A program made the position numbers and the translations under genes. Of a stretch of 48,027 nucleotides of DNA, positions 37,812 to 46,500 are shown piece after piece; the first letter of the stretch is position 1, and each line of letters begins with the position of its first letter. Under the pieces are notes generated by a model that was given only the letters and a program-made list of their open reading frames with translations, did not search any database and had not been told where the DNA came from. Where the stretch lies: positions 1-48,027 of the forward strand of contig JAUHYB010000001.1 of NCBI GenBank assembly GCA_030426745.1, read 5' to 3'. The stretch is from a bacterium. GTDB taxonomy: Bacteria; Planctomycetota; UBA1135; GCA-002686595.

Positions 37812-38276
37812 TCAGTTCGCGCGGATCTCGATCTTGCGCGGCCGTTCGCGCGAGGACTTCGGCAGCGTGACGGTCAGGACGCCCTTGTCGTGCGTCGCGT
37901 GCACCGCCTCGGGGTCCACCGCGGAGGGCAGGGTCAGCGAACGCTCGAAGCTGCCGTAGCGCCGCTCGGTGTAGAGCTGCTTGTCCTGCTCGCGCTTCTC
38001 CTCCTCGCGCTTCTCGCCGCGGATCGTCAGCACGTCACCGTGCAGCTCGATCGACAGGTCGTCGGGTTCGACGCCCGGCACCTCGGCGCGGACGACGATC
38101 GACTCGTCGTTGTCGTGGACGTCCAGGTCCATTGCGAAGCCGCGCGCGGGACCGTCGTTGTCGAAGACGCCGTCGAAGAAGCGCTCGACGCCCCAGGGGA
38201 GCTGTTGCGAGAGGGTCAGGAACGGGCTCGAGGTGTTCGGGCGCACCTCGCCGCGTCGACGGGGGATCAGGTTCAT
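37812..38276 (-). CDS. Small heat-shock protein Hsp20 (alpha-crystallin family)
   Basis: The protein has 154 residues. The N-terminus contains 'WGVERFFDGVFDND', typical of bacterial Hsp20. The alpha-crystallin domain (about 46-140) includes 'IVVRAEVPGVEPDDLSIELHGDVLTIRGEK', then 'YGSFERSLTLPSAVD' and 'GVLTVTLPK' (seen as successive family blocks), with a C-terminal 'IEI' motif in 'RKIEIRAN' that anchors oligomers. It is an ATP-independent holdase. AGGAGA lies 5 nt before ATG 38276 (38282-38287 on the minus strand), which fixes the start. It is monocistronic; I see no HrcA/CIRCE element upstream. Confidence 0.95.
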   Translation of the reverse strand: MNLIPRRRGEVRPNTSSPFLTLSQQLPWGVERFFDGVFDNDGPARGFAMDLDVHDNDESIVVRAEVPGVEPDDLSIELHGDVLTIRGEKREEEKREQDKQLYTERRYGSFERSLTLPSAVDPEAVHATHDKGVLTVTLPKSSRERPRKIEIRAN

Positions 38277-38622
38277 GTCGGTCTCCTGTGAGTCGTGTCT
38301 CGGGCGCCCGCGCGGGCGCCGGCCGAAGGTGCGGAGGTCGCGGCCGGGCGGCCGGACGCCGGGGACAGAACAAGCGCCGTGCCAGGGGACGGATCGGCCT
38401 CCTCGGGGGCCGCAGGGCCGCTCCGCGCCGCCCGGGGGCCGGGGGACTGCCGTTCCGGCGGCAGTCGGTGCCGTCCTGGCAGGCGGGCCGGCGGCGCCGC
38501 GGAGGGAGCGGCGGCCCCGGCCTCCGAGCCCCACTTGGGGCGCCGGCGATCTCGGGCGCGGCGCTGGCGGTCTCCCGCGCGTCGCATAGAATTGAACACG
38601 TTCAGAAACCGACGGCCACGCC
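38277..38622. other. 346-bp divergent intergenic region with structured repeats
   Basis: The stretch lies between hsp20 (-) and the TetR gene (+). Apart from the TetR promoter and operator at its right end, it holds an inverted pair TGCCAGGGGACGG (38380-38392) / CCGTCCTGGCA (38471-38481). It also has a perfect 8-bp hairpin, GACTGCCG (38445-38452) with CGGCAGTC (38459-38466). No gene is apparent. Confidence 0.55.
38587..38604 (+). promoter_or_regulatory. TetR-gene promoter with palindromic operator
   Basis: TAGAAT (38587-38592) is a good -10 element in an otherwise very GC-rich region; a weak -35 (CTGGCG) lies about 17 bp upstream. Directly after it is the inverted repeat TGAAC-AC-GTTCA (38593-38604), of the short palindrome type bound by TetR-family repressors. 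It ends 18 bp before the TetR start codon. This suggests autoregulation. Confidence 0.6.
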
Positions 38623-39375
38623 ATGCAAGACGACACCCCGCGCGGTCGCGCTCCGCGACCCCGACCCGCCGCCTCACGGGCCGCGCCCCGCACCGCCAAG
38701 GCGCGCCGCACGCGCGACGCGATCCTCACCGCCGCGATCGAACTCCTGCGCGAGCAGGGCTACGAGCGCGCGACGATGCGCGCGATCGCCGAGCGCGCCG
38801 GCGTCTCGGTCGGCAACGCCTACTACTACTTCCGGTCGAAGGAGGAGCTGGTCCAGGCGTTCTACGCGCGCACGCACGTCGAGCACCTCGCCGTCGCGCT
38901 GCCGCGGCTCGCGACGCAGCGCGGGCTGCGCGACCGGCTGCTGGCGACGATGTCGGCCAAGCTGGAGACGGTCGAGCCGTACCACCCGTTCGCCGGCGTG
39001 CTGTTCCGCTCCGCCGCGGATCCGGCGAGCCCGCTGAACCCGTTCTCCGAGGAGTCGCGCGAGGTGCGCGACGAGGCGATCGCGCACTTCGCCGAGGTCG
39101 TGGACGGGGCGCGCGGTTCGCTGCCGAAGGACCTCGCGCGCGAGATGCCGGTGCTGCTGTGGACCTGGCACATGGGCGTGATGCTGTACTGGGTGCACGA
39201 CGACTCGCCGGGGCGCGCGCGGACGTGGACGCTGATGCGCGAGACCGCCGAGCTGATCGCGAGCGCGGTCACCGTCGCCAAGCTGCCGGGCATGTCGCCG
39301 CTGCGGCGCAAGCTGGTCGGGGTCGTGCGCGGCATGCTCTCGGTCGACGGCCACGACGCCGGGGGCGCGTCGTGA
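38623..39375 (+). CDS. TetR-family transcriptional regulator
   Basis: The protein has 250 residues. A basic Pro/Arg-rich leader (1-25) is followed by the TetR DNA-binding domain (about 28-75: 'RDAILTAAIELLREQGYERATMRAIAERAGVSVGNAYYYFRSKEELVQAF' as its continuous family region, here named by its key parts HTH 'AGVSVGNAYYYF'). A larger ligand-binding domain with several helices follows. The ligand is unknown. The stop overlaps the DUF1990 start by 4 nt (GTGA), so regulator, DUF1990 and YndJ-like proteins are made from one message. The palindrome at 38593-38604 is the likely operator. Confidence 0.93.
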   Translation: MQDDTPRGRAPRPRPAASRAAPRTAKARRTRDAILTAAIELLREQGYERATMRAIAERAGVSVGNAYYYFRSKEELVQAFYARTHVEHLAVALPRLATQRGLRDRLLATMSAKLETVEPYHPFAGVLFRSAADPASPLNPFSEESREVRDEAIAHFAEVVDGARGSLPKDLAREMPVLLWTWHMGVMLYWVHDDSPGRARTWTLMRETAELIASAVTVAKLPGMSPLRRKLVGVVRGMLSVDGHDAGGAS

Positions 39376-39977
39376 ACGCTCCGCCCCTCGGCTTCGCGTT
39401 CGGCCCCCGCCTGGCGCCGCTCGACGCCGCGCGCGCGGAGGCGCTGCGCGACGCGCACGGCGGCGGCGCGTTGACGTACGCGGAGCGCGGCGCGTCGTCC
39501 GCCGCGCTGCCGGACGGCTACTTCCACGTCGACCGCGAGTGGCGGCTGGGCGCGGGCGACGACTGCTTCGACGCGGCGCGACGCGCGGTGCTCGCGTGGC
39601 GCGTGTTCCCGCGGCCGTCGTGGTTCCGGGTGACGCCGGAGCCCGCGGATCGCGTCGTCGGCGACGCGCTCCTGTTCGACGTGCGCGCCGCCGGTCTCTG
39701 GTGGGGGTCGCTCGTCCGCGTGCTGGACGTCGTCGACCGGTCGGATCGCGTCGCGATCACCGTCGGGACGCTCGCGCACCACCACGCGCGCGGCGAGGAG
39801 CGCTTCTCCGTCGAGCGCGCGCCCGGCGGCGACGTCGTCTATCGCCTGCGGTCGTTCTCGGTGTGGAACCGCGCGTGGACCCGGGCCTTCTCGCAGGTCG
39901 CGCGCCGCTTGCAGCGCCGGTTCGCGGAGCAGTCGGTCGAGTCCGTGCGCGCCGCGGTCGAAGGTCGGACGCGGTGA
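39372..39977 (+). CDS. DUF1990-family protein
   Basis: The protein has 201 residues and resembles DUF1990: 'LTYAERGASSAALPDGYFHVDREWRLG', then 'AARRAVLAWRVFPRPSWFRVTP', 'LLFDVRAAGLWWGSLVRVLDVVD', 'TLAHHHARGEERFSVE' and 'SFSVWNRAWTRAFSQVARRLQRRF' (separate blocks). The family has a compact SRPBCC-like appearance and unknown function; it is found in bacteria and plants. GTG start overlapping TetR; GTG of the next gene overlaps its stop. The consistent link with YndJ-type genes suggests they work together. Confidence 0.85.
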   Translation: MNAPPLGFAFGPRLAPLDAARAEALRDAHGGGALTYAERGASSAALPDGYFHVDREWRLGAGDDCFDAARRAVLAWRVFPRPSWFRVTPEPADRVVGDALLFDVRAAGLWWGSLVRVLDVVDRSDRVAITVGTLAHHHARGEERFSVERAPGGDVVYRLRSFSVWNRAWTRAFSQVARRLQRRFAEQSVESVRAAVEGRTR

Positions 39978-40993
39978 GCGCGCCCGACCGCGCGAGGCTC
40001 GCGTCAGCGACCGTGGGGGCGCTCGTCGGGTCGGCGTGTCGCAGCCCGGTGGCGCTCGGCTTCGCGGCGTGGTCGGTCGTCGTCCTCGCGCTGCGCCCGC
40101 ATCCCTACGACGAAGCGTGGGCGCGCGCCGTCCTGTGCTTCGCGCCCGCGGTGCTGCTTCCCGCGTGGACCGGCGGGCCCGCGCCGCTCCTGGACGCGGC
40201 GCTCTGGCGCGCGGTCCCGAGCGCGAGCGCTCGCGCGGCGTGGTGGTTCGCCGCGGCGTGCGGCGTCGGCGCGTCGCAAGTCGTCGCGCCGCGCGGCCTG
40301 GGGGTCGCGTTGCTCGTCCCGTGGGGCGCGCTCGTCGGGCTCGTCGCCTGGCGCGCCGCGCGCGAGCTGGCGGCGCGAACGCTCGGGACCGGTCACCGAC
40401 CCGAGCCGCGTAGCGCGCTCGACGCCGACGCGTTCGGACAGCTCGTCGCGCCGCTCTTCGCGGCGGTCGGCGTCGCCTGGGCCGCGTTCGACCGCGCGGG
40501 CGTGCGTCCGCTCGACCTCCCGGCCGAGCTCGTGCTGCTGACCGCGATCCACTTCCACTTCGCCGGCGCGGTGTTGCCGCTGGCCGCGGCCTGGGCGGAG
40601 CGCGGGCGTCGCGGCCCGCGGGCGTGGCTCGCCGTGGTCGCGGCGGCGGCGGGGGTCCCGCTCGTCGCCGCCGGCATCACCGCCACGCAGCTCGGCGCGC
40701 CGCCGATCGTAGAGGCGCTCGCCGCGACGCTCATGGCCGCCGGCGGCGCGTGGGTCGCGTGGCGCGTCGCGGCGCGCGGCCGGCGCGCGGACCGGGTGAC
40801 GCGCGCCCTGGCGACCGGCGCCGCGCTGTGCCTCGCCGCCGGCATGGCGCTCGCGGCGGCCTACGCGTGGCGCGCGCGCCTCGACCTCGCCTGGATGGGC
40901 ATCCCCGCGATGCGCGGGTGGCACGGCACCCTGAACGGGATCGGGTTCGGCCTGGCGGCGACCCTGGCGGCCCGGCGCGCGCCCTCCGCGTAG
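39974..40993 (+). CDS. YndJ-like polytopic membrane protein
   Basis: The protein has 339 residues with about nine or ten transmembrane helices, very Ala-rich. 'AIHFHFAGAVLPL' near residue 193 carries the HFHFAG motif of YndJ-family proteins, and the tail has 'MRGWHGTLNGIGFGL', another family block with a conserved His and Asn. The His-rich intramembrane motifs suggest a metal- or heme-binding site or a transport pore; no function is established. It follows DUF1990 with a 4-nt overlap and ends the TetR operon. Confidence 0.75.
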   Translation: MSAPDRARLASATVGALVGSACRSPVALGFAAWSVVVLALRPHPYDEAWARAVLCFAPAVLLPAWTGGPAPLLDAALWRAVPSASARAAWWFAAACGVGASQVVAPRGLGVALLVPWGALVGLVAWRAARELAARTLGTGHRPEPRSALDADAFGQLVAPLFAAVGVAWAAFDRAGVRPLDLPAELVLLTAIHFHFAGAVLPLAAAWAERGRRGPRAWLAVVAAAAGVPLVAAGITATQLGAPPIVEALAATLMAAGGAWVAWRVAARGRRADRVTRALATGAALCLAAGMALAAAYAWRARLDLAWMGIPAMRGWHGTLNGIGFGLAATLAARRAPSA

Positions 40994-41067
40994 GGCCGCC
41001 CGGCGCCGTCGCGCGTCCGCGGCGATGCTCGTCGCCTTCGCCCCCGGCGCCGTCTACCATGTGGCCG

Positions 41068-43194
41068 ATGTCCGACTCCCCCTCGCCGCAGGCCAAGCTC
41101 AAGAAGGAGCTCCGCCTGTTCGACGTCTACGCGCTCGCCACGGGCGCGACCCTCTCGGGCGGCCTGTTCCTGCTGCCGGGGCCCGCCTTCGCCTCGGCCG
41201 GACCGGCGATGGTGCTGTGCTACGCGCTGGCGGCGCTGGCGCTGGTGCCCGCGATGCTGTGCATCGTCGAGCTGTCCACCGCGATGCCGCGCGCGGGCGG
41301 GGCGTACTACTTCCTGGAGCGCAGCCTGGGGCCGCTGGTCGGCACCGTCGGCGGGCTCGGGACGTGGCTGGCGCTCGTCTTGAAGACGGCGTTCGCGCTG
41401 GTCGGCCTCGGCGCCTACGTGGCGCTGTTCGTCGACCACAGCGAGTGGGCCGTGAAGGCGATCGCCGTGTTCTTCGCGGTGCTGTTCGGCGCGCTGAACC
41501 TGGCCGGCAGCAAGAAGAGCGGCAAGCTGCAGCGCTGGCTGCTCGTCGGCCTGATGGTCGTGCTGGGCGCGTTCCTGCTGCGCGGCTTGCCGGAGATCGA
41601 CTACGCGCAGTTCGAGGGCTTCTTCGACAAGGGCGGCGACGCGGTGCTCGCGACGGCGGGCATGGTGTACATCTCCTACGCGGGCATCACGAAGATGGTC
41701 AGCGTGTCGGAGGAGGTCGCCGACCCCGAGCGCAACCTGCCGCTGGGCGTGTTCCTGTCGCTCGGTACAGCGGTGCTCGTGTACGTGCTGTGCACGATGG
41801 TGCTCGTCGGCGTGCTGCCGGCCGAGGAGCTCGCCGCCACGACGACGCCGATGGCGGACGGCGCCGCGGTCTTCGCGGGCACGCTGGGCAAGGTGCTCGT
41901 CTCGGTCGCCGCGATCCTGGCGTTCTTCTCCGTCGCGAACGCGGGCATCCTGGCGTCGTCGCGTTACCCGCTGGCGATGAGCCGCGACGGCCTCGCGCCG
42001 GAGGTGTTCGGCAAGGTCGCGCCCGCGCGCGGCGTGCCGGTGCCCGCGATCCTGCTGACGGTCGGCGTGACGATCGGCCTGATCATCGGGCTCGATCCGC
42101 TGAAGATCGCGAAGCTCGCCAGCGCGTTCCAGCTGCTGATGTTCGCGCTCTTGTGCGGCGCCGTGATCGTCATGCGCGAGAGCGGCCTGAAGTCGTACGA
42201 CCCCGGCTACAAGGCGCCGCTGTACCCGTGGGTGCCGCTGATCGGCTTGATGGCGCCGTTCCCGCTCATCTTCCAGATGGGCTGGTTGCCGACGGTGTTC
42301 TCCGGCGCGCTCGTGCTGGCCGGCGTCGGCTGGTACACGTGGTACGGGCGCAAGCGCGTCGAACGCCACGGCGCGATCTATCACGTCTTCGCGCGCCTGG
42401 GCGAGGCGCACGACCGCGGCCTCGACGCGGAGCTGCGCGGCATCCTCAAGGAGAAGGGCCTGCGCGAGGACGATCCGTTCGAGGCGATCGTGATGGACGC
42501 GGTCGTGCTCGACGTCGCCGAGGCCAAGGACTTCGACCACCTGGTCAGCCTGGTCGGCGGCGCGCTGGCGGGGCGCTCGGGGCACTCGCCCGACGCCTTC
42601 GTCACCGGCTTCACCGAGGGCACGCTGAAGGGCGCGACGCCCGTCGCGAAGGGCGTCGCCCTGCCGCACATGCACCTCGAGGACCTCGACGGTCCGCTGC
42701 TGGCGCTCGTGCGCGTGCAGAAGCCGCTGCGCTTCCTCGCCGGCGACGTGTTCGGCAAGACCGCGCTGACCGAGGAGGTGCACGCCGCCTTCTTCCTGGT
42801 CAGCCCCGGCCACGACCCCGCGCAACACCTGCGCCTGCTCGCGCAGCTCGCCAGCCGCATCGACCAGGAGGACTTCCTGGAGCACTGGAAGGCGGCGGAG
42901 AACGAGTTCGCGCTGCGCGAGGTCTTCCTGCGCGACGACCGCTACGTGTCCGTGCAGGTCACCGAGTCGAACCGCGCCGCGGCGTGGGTCGGTCAGGAAC
43001 TGCGGCAGCTCGGCCTGCCCGAGGGGTGCCTGGTGGCGGCCCTGCGGCGCGGCGGACGCACGCTCGTTCCGCGCGGCCACACGCGGCTCGAGGAAGGCGA
43101 CAAGCTGCTGATCTTCGGCGAGCCGGAGGTCATCGCCGGGCTGTACGCGCGCCTCGAGGGCGAGCTGGAATCGCGCGCGGCGGGGGCCTCCTGA
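41068..43194 (+). CDS. APC-type permease fused to a PTS EIIA-like domain and an RCK_C domain
   Basis: The protein has 708 residues. Residues about 15-440 form an amino acid/polyamine/cation (APC) permease with about twelve helices ('ATGATLSGGLFLLPGPAF', 'ELSTAMPRAGGAYYFLERSLG', 'VSEEVADPERNLP', 'SRYPLAMSRDGLAP'). About 450-600 is an EIIA (fructose/nitrogen type) domain with His534 in 'GVALPHMHLEDLDG', at the position phosphorylated in PTS enzymes. About 628-700 is a TrkA-C/RCK_C-like domain ('CLVAALRRGGRTLVPRGHTRLEEGDKLLIFG' region), which usually binds small ligands or nucleotides. The layout suggests transport gated by phosphorylation and by a ligand. The ATG at 41068 was chosen; ATG 41059 is an in-frame alternative. 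Confidence 0.88.
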   Translation: MSDSPSPQAKLKKELRLFDVYALATGATLSGGLFLLPGPAFASAGPAMVLCYALAALALVPAMLCIVELSTAMPRAGGAYYFLERSLGPLVGTVGGLGTWLALVLKTAFALVGLGAYVALFVDHSEWAVKAIAVFFAVLFGALNLAGSKKSGKLQRWLLVGLMVVLGAFLLRGLPEIDYAQFEGFFDKGGDAVLATAGMVYISYAGITKMVSVSEEVADPERNLPLGVFLSLGTAVLVYVLCTMVLVGVLPAEELAATTTPMADGAAVFAGTLGKVLVSVAAILAFFSVANAGILASSRYPLAMSRDGLAPEVFGKVAPARGVPVPAILLTVGVTIGLIIGLDPLKIAKLASAFQLLMFALLCGAVIVMRESGLKSYDPGYKAPLYPWVPLIGLMAPFPLIFQMGWLPTVFSGALVLAGVGWYTWYGRKRVERHGAIYHVFARLGEAHDRGLDAELRGILKEKGLREDDPFEAIVMDAVVLDVAEAKDFDHLVSLVGGALAGRSGHSPDAFVTGFTEGTLKGATPVAKGVALPHMHLEDLDGPLLALVRVQKPLRFLAGDVFGKTALTEEVHAAFFLVSPGHDPAQHLRLLAQLASRIDQEDFLEHWKAAENEFALREVFLRDDRYVSVQVTESNRAAAWVGQELRQLGLPEGCLVAALRRGGRTLVPRGHTRLEEGDKLLIFGEPEVIAGLYARLEGELESRAAGAS

Positions 43195-43200
43195 CGGCGT

Positions 43201-43218
43201 GCGCGAGGCGCCTCGCGC
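43201..43218 (+). terminator. 18-bp palindrome after the permease gene
   Basis: GCGCGAGGCGCCTCGCGC is a perfect 18-bp palindrome 6 bp after the stop codon. It may fold as a stem with a tight loop and end the permease transcript. There is no U-tract. Confidence 0.4.
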
Positions 43219-43265
43219 CGCGTCCCCGCGTTCCGCTCGCGGACCGCGCGGGGTAGGATGCGACG

Positions 43266-43457
43266 ATGCGCGACGTGCACGAAGAAGCGGTCTATCCCTG
43301 CCCGAGCTGCGGCGAGTCGATCGTCGTGCCCGTCGACCCGTCCGCCGGCGCGCGCCAGGAGTACGTCGAGGACTGCCCCGTCTGCTGCGCGCCGATCGTG
43401 CTCCAGGTCGAGTGGGAGGACGGACGATCCCCCCGTGTCTCCGCGCGCGCCGAGTGA
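43266..43457 (+). CDS. Small CPXCG-type cysteine-rich protein
   Basis: The protein has 63 residues. Two zinc-ribbon-like knuckles are present: CPSCGE (about 12-17) and CPVCCAP (about 37-43), with 'EYVEDCPVCC' and 'IVLQVEW' matching the CPXCG-motif cysteine-rich family. The four Cys pairs probably bind one Zn. The function of the family is unknown. ATG 43266 follows the TAGGATG region upstream. Its stop codon lies in the first unit of the 23-bp tandem array. Confidence 0.85.
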   Translation: MRDVHEEAVYPCPSCGESIVVPVDPSAGARQEYVEDCPVCCAPIVLQVEWEDGRSPRVSARAE

Positions 43458-43546
43458 GTCCCCGCCCTCGCGCCGAGAGAAATGCCGCCCTCGCGCCGAG
43501 TGAGTCCCCGCCCACGCGCCGAGTGAGTCGCCGCCCACGCGCCGAA
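43447..43546. repeat. 23-bp tandem array, four units and a part
   Basis: Units start at 43447, 43470, 43493, 43516 and 43539 (partial), exactly 23 bp apart. Each begins GCGCCGAG and most continue TGAGTC, a C-rich stretch and CCGCCC. Unit 2 carries GAGAAAT instead of GTGAGTC. The first unit contains the last codons and TGA stop of the CPXCG gene. There are no spacers between units. Confidence 0.85.
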
Positions 43547-43565
43547 CGCCCCTGACGATCCCCGC

Positions 43566-46500
43566 ATGCTGTCCCTGATCCTCTCCCTGGCGGCCTTCCT
43601 GGCGCAGGACACCGGCGCGCCGCCGGAACAGCCCGAGCCCGCCGTCGTCGTCGACGCCGCGGCGTCGGACGGCGCGCGCGCCGTGCGCGAGGTGCGCGAG
43701 CTCTCCACCTCGCTCGCCGCCGACACCCAGGCCCTGCGCGCGATCGCAGCGGACCTCGAGGCGGTGATGGAACAGCTGGCCGCGCCGCTGCCGCCGCACC
43801 CGCTGTCGCTCGCGGAGATGGACTTCGACGAGCTGGACCGCGTGCGCCCGGAGATCGAGCGGGCGAACCTCTACCTGGAGGCGTGGAACGCGCGCGCGGC
43901 CGCGCGGGAGCGCGCCGTCGCGCTGGTCGAGGCGGGGCGCGCCATCGCCGAGACGCTGCCGCGCTCCCGCGAGGCCTTCCACGACGCGCTCGTCGCGCGA
44001 CGGCCCGCGATCATCGAGCTGGAGCGCCGCGTCTCGCGCGGCGAGGTTCGCGAGGCGGACCTCGGTCTGGCGACGAACGACGTGTCGCAGGTCGTGCGCA
44101 AGTCGGCCGAGTGGTTGGCGCAGCGGGACGAGACGCTGGCCGCCGCGCGCGAGTTGCTGTCCGGCTTCGCCGAGGACGCCGCGGCGGTCGACGCGTTGCC
44201 CGCGCCCGACGAGGGCGCCGTCCGCGATGCGCGCCGCATCGAGCTGGCCCTGACGACGATCGGCGAGGCGGTCGCGTCGGAGGCCGAGTTGATCGACCGC
44301 CTGCGCGTCGCGCCGCTCGAGACCGTCCCCGCGGAGCTCGAGCGCCTGTGGCAGGAGTGGGAGGGCCGCCGCGCGTCCGTGCAGACCGCGGCCGAGACCT
44401 TCGCCGCCGCCCGCGAGGAGGTCGTCGCGCTGCGCGAGGAGCGCGCCGCGACCGAGGCGCCGCGGTCCAGCGACGTGCCGGACGGCGACGAGCTGTTCGA
44501 GGTGCGCCGCGCGCGGCGCGACGTCGAGTACTCGCGCGCGCTGATCGCCTGGTTCGAGCGCGTGCGCGGGCTGGAGGCGCGCCTGGAAGCGTCACGCGTC
44601 GCGCTGGCGGCCGCGTCGAAGGAGGCGTCGAAGCGACACGCGGCCTTCAGCCGCCAGAGCGCGCGCGTCCTGTCGGCGTCCGCGCTGTACCGCGAGCGCA
44701 CGACCGAAGAGCTGGGGGCGCCCCGGGCGCTGCCCGAGTCCGTCGAGCCGCACGAGGTGTGGAACGACTGGCGCGCCGCGCAGGACCGCGAGGCGGACCG
44801 CCGCGCGTTCGTCGAGGAGGTGACGGCGAGCGGCGCGGACCACGTCACCGACGAGCGCCTGGAGTCGGAGCGCGACGCGCTGCGCCTGGCCGAACAGCGC
44901 CTGGCGTCGGAACTCTCGCACGCCGAGTTCGTCGCCGGCATGGCGAGCCGCGACGACGCCGAGCTCGTGCGGCTGTTGACGCCGGGCGAGGGGATCGAGG
45001 CGGAGCTGGCGCGGCTGGACGACGAGATCGTCGCGCTGGACGCGCTGCTCGACGACGCCAGCGCGCGTTGCGTCGAGGTCGCCGAGGAGGTCCGCGAGGT
45101 CGAGAGCCCGCACTCGCGGAAGATCATGGGCAACCGCCCGAACCGCAGCGAGGAGATCCTGGCGGCGATCGAGCAGCTGGAGGACGGCGAGGTGTTGCCC
45201 GACCTCTCGGAGGGCGGCCTGGACGTCCGGCCGGAGGACGTGCTGGGCGACGAGGCGCGCCGCAGCCTGACCGACCCGCCGCACGGCGAACCGCTGGAAG
45301 TCGCGCGCTGGGAACAGGACCGCCTGGAAAGCCAGCAGGTGTTCACGCGCCTCTTGCTGTCGTACTACACGCAGCTCGGGGCCGCGCGCGACCGCCTGGC
45401 CGAGGTCGCCGAGGAGCGGCGCGCGCTGGGGGAACAGCGCGAAGCGCTCGCCACCGCGCGCATGCAGCAGATCAAGATGCGCTACGCCGCCGCCAACGAG
45501 CTGGCGGGCCGCGTCGCGCGCGGCGAGTCCTCGATCGACGCGCCGGAGGGCCTCGCCGAGTGGACGTCTTCCGACCTCGTCGCGCGCGCGGGCGAGGACC
45601 TGCGCGACCTGCGCGACGAGGGCGACGAGTTCCTGGCGCGGGTGGACTACCTGCAGGAGCGCTTGGCGACGGTGGCCATCCTGTCGCCGATCGTGCAGTC
45701 CGTGTGCGACTCGGCCGACGCGCGCGCCAGCATCATCGGCACGCCGGTCTCGCGCATGACGTCCGCGCTGACGCCGGTGGAGGAGCTCGACACGGTCGCG
45801 GTCAAGAACCTGAAGTTCGAGGCGGACTCCAGGCGGGCGGAGGAAGAGGGCGTCGTGCAGCGCCTGTGGAAGCGCTTCTCCTCCGAGGACGTGCTGCAGC
45901 GCTACGAGGAGCCGCTCGCGGCCTACTACCTGGAGCTCGCGAACACCGACCGGGTGCTGAACGAGCTGACGGAGGCCGAACGGGCCTACGGGACGATCGC
46001 GGAGACCTGGCACGAGGACCGCTCGCGCCTGTTGCCGGCGCGGGAGTCGTCCAAGGCCGTCGAGGCGCAGCGCGAGTTCGACTACCAGGCGGCGCGCTAC
46101 GCCGCGTCGGTGGCGCGCTTCCCCGACGCCCGCAAGCGCATCGAGCAGGCCTTCCGCACCGCGTTCGGGCGCGACCTGCCGTACCGGCTGGAGGTCGACC
46201 TGGACGAGGTGCGGGAGTCGGCGGACGCGCTCGCCTCGGCGGAGATGCGCTTCACGGCGCAGCTGGCGCTGCGACAGAACCTGGAGCGGCTCCTGTCGAA
46301 GTCCGGCATCGAGCTGGAGGTCAGCTGGTACCGCGAGCAGGTCTCAAGGGTGCGCGCGATGCTGGAACGCGCGAAGAACGACCGCGCGCGGCTGCGCCGC
46401 AGCATCGACGACCTGCGCGGGCGGTACCGCGAGCGGTTGAAGCACAACGCCGTCATCGGCGTCGTGATCACGCTGTGCATCCCGCTGCTGGCGTGGATCA

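Noticed and set aside
41068-43194. Potassium uptake protein, because of the TrkA-C-like end
   Set aside because: The membrane part is an APC-type permease without a K+ selectivity filter; RCK_C domains occur in other transporters.
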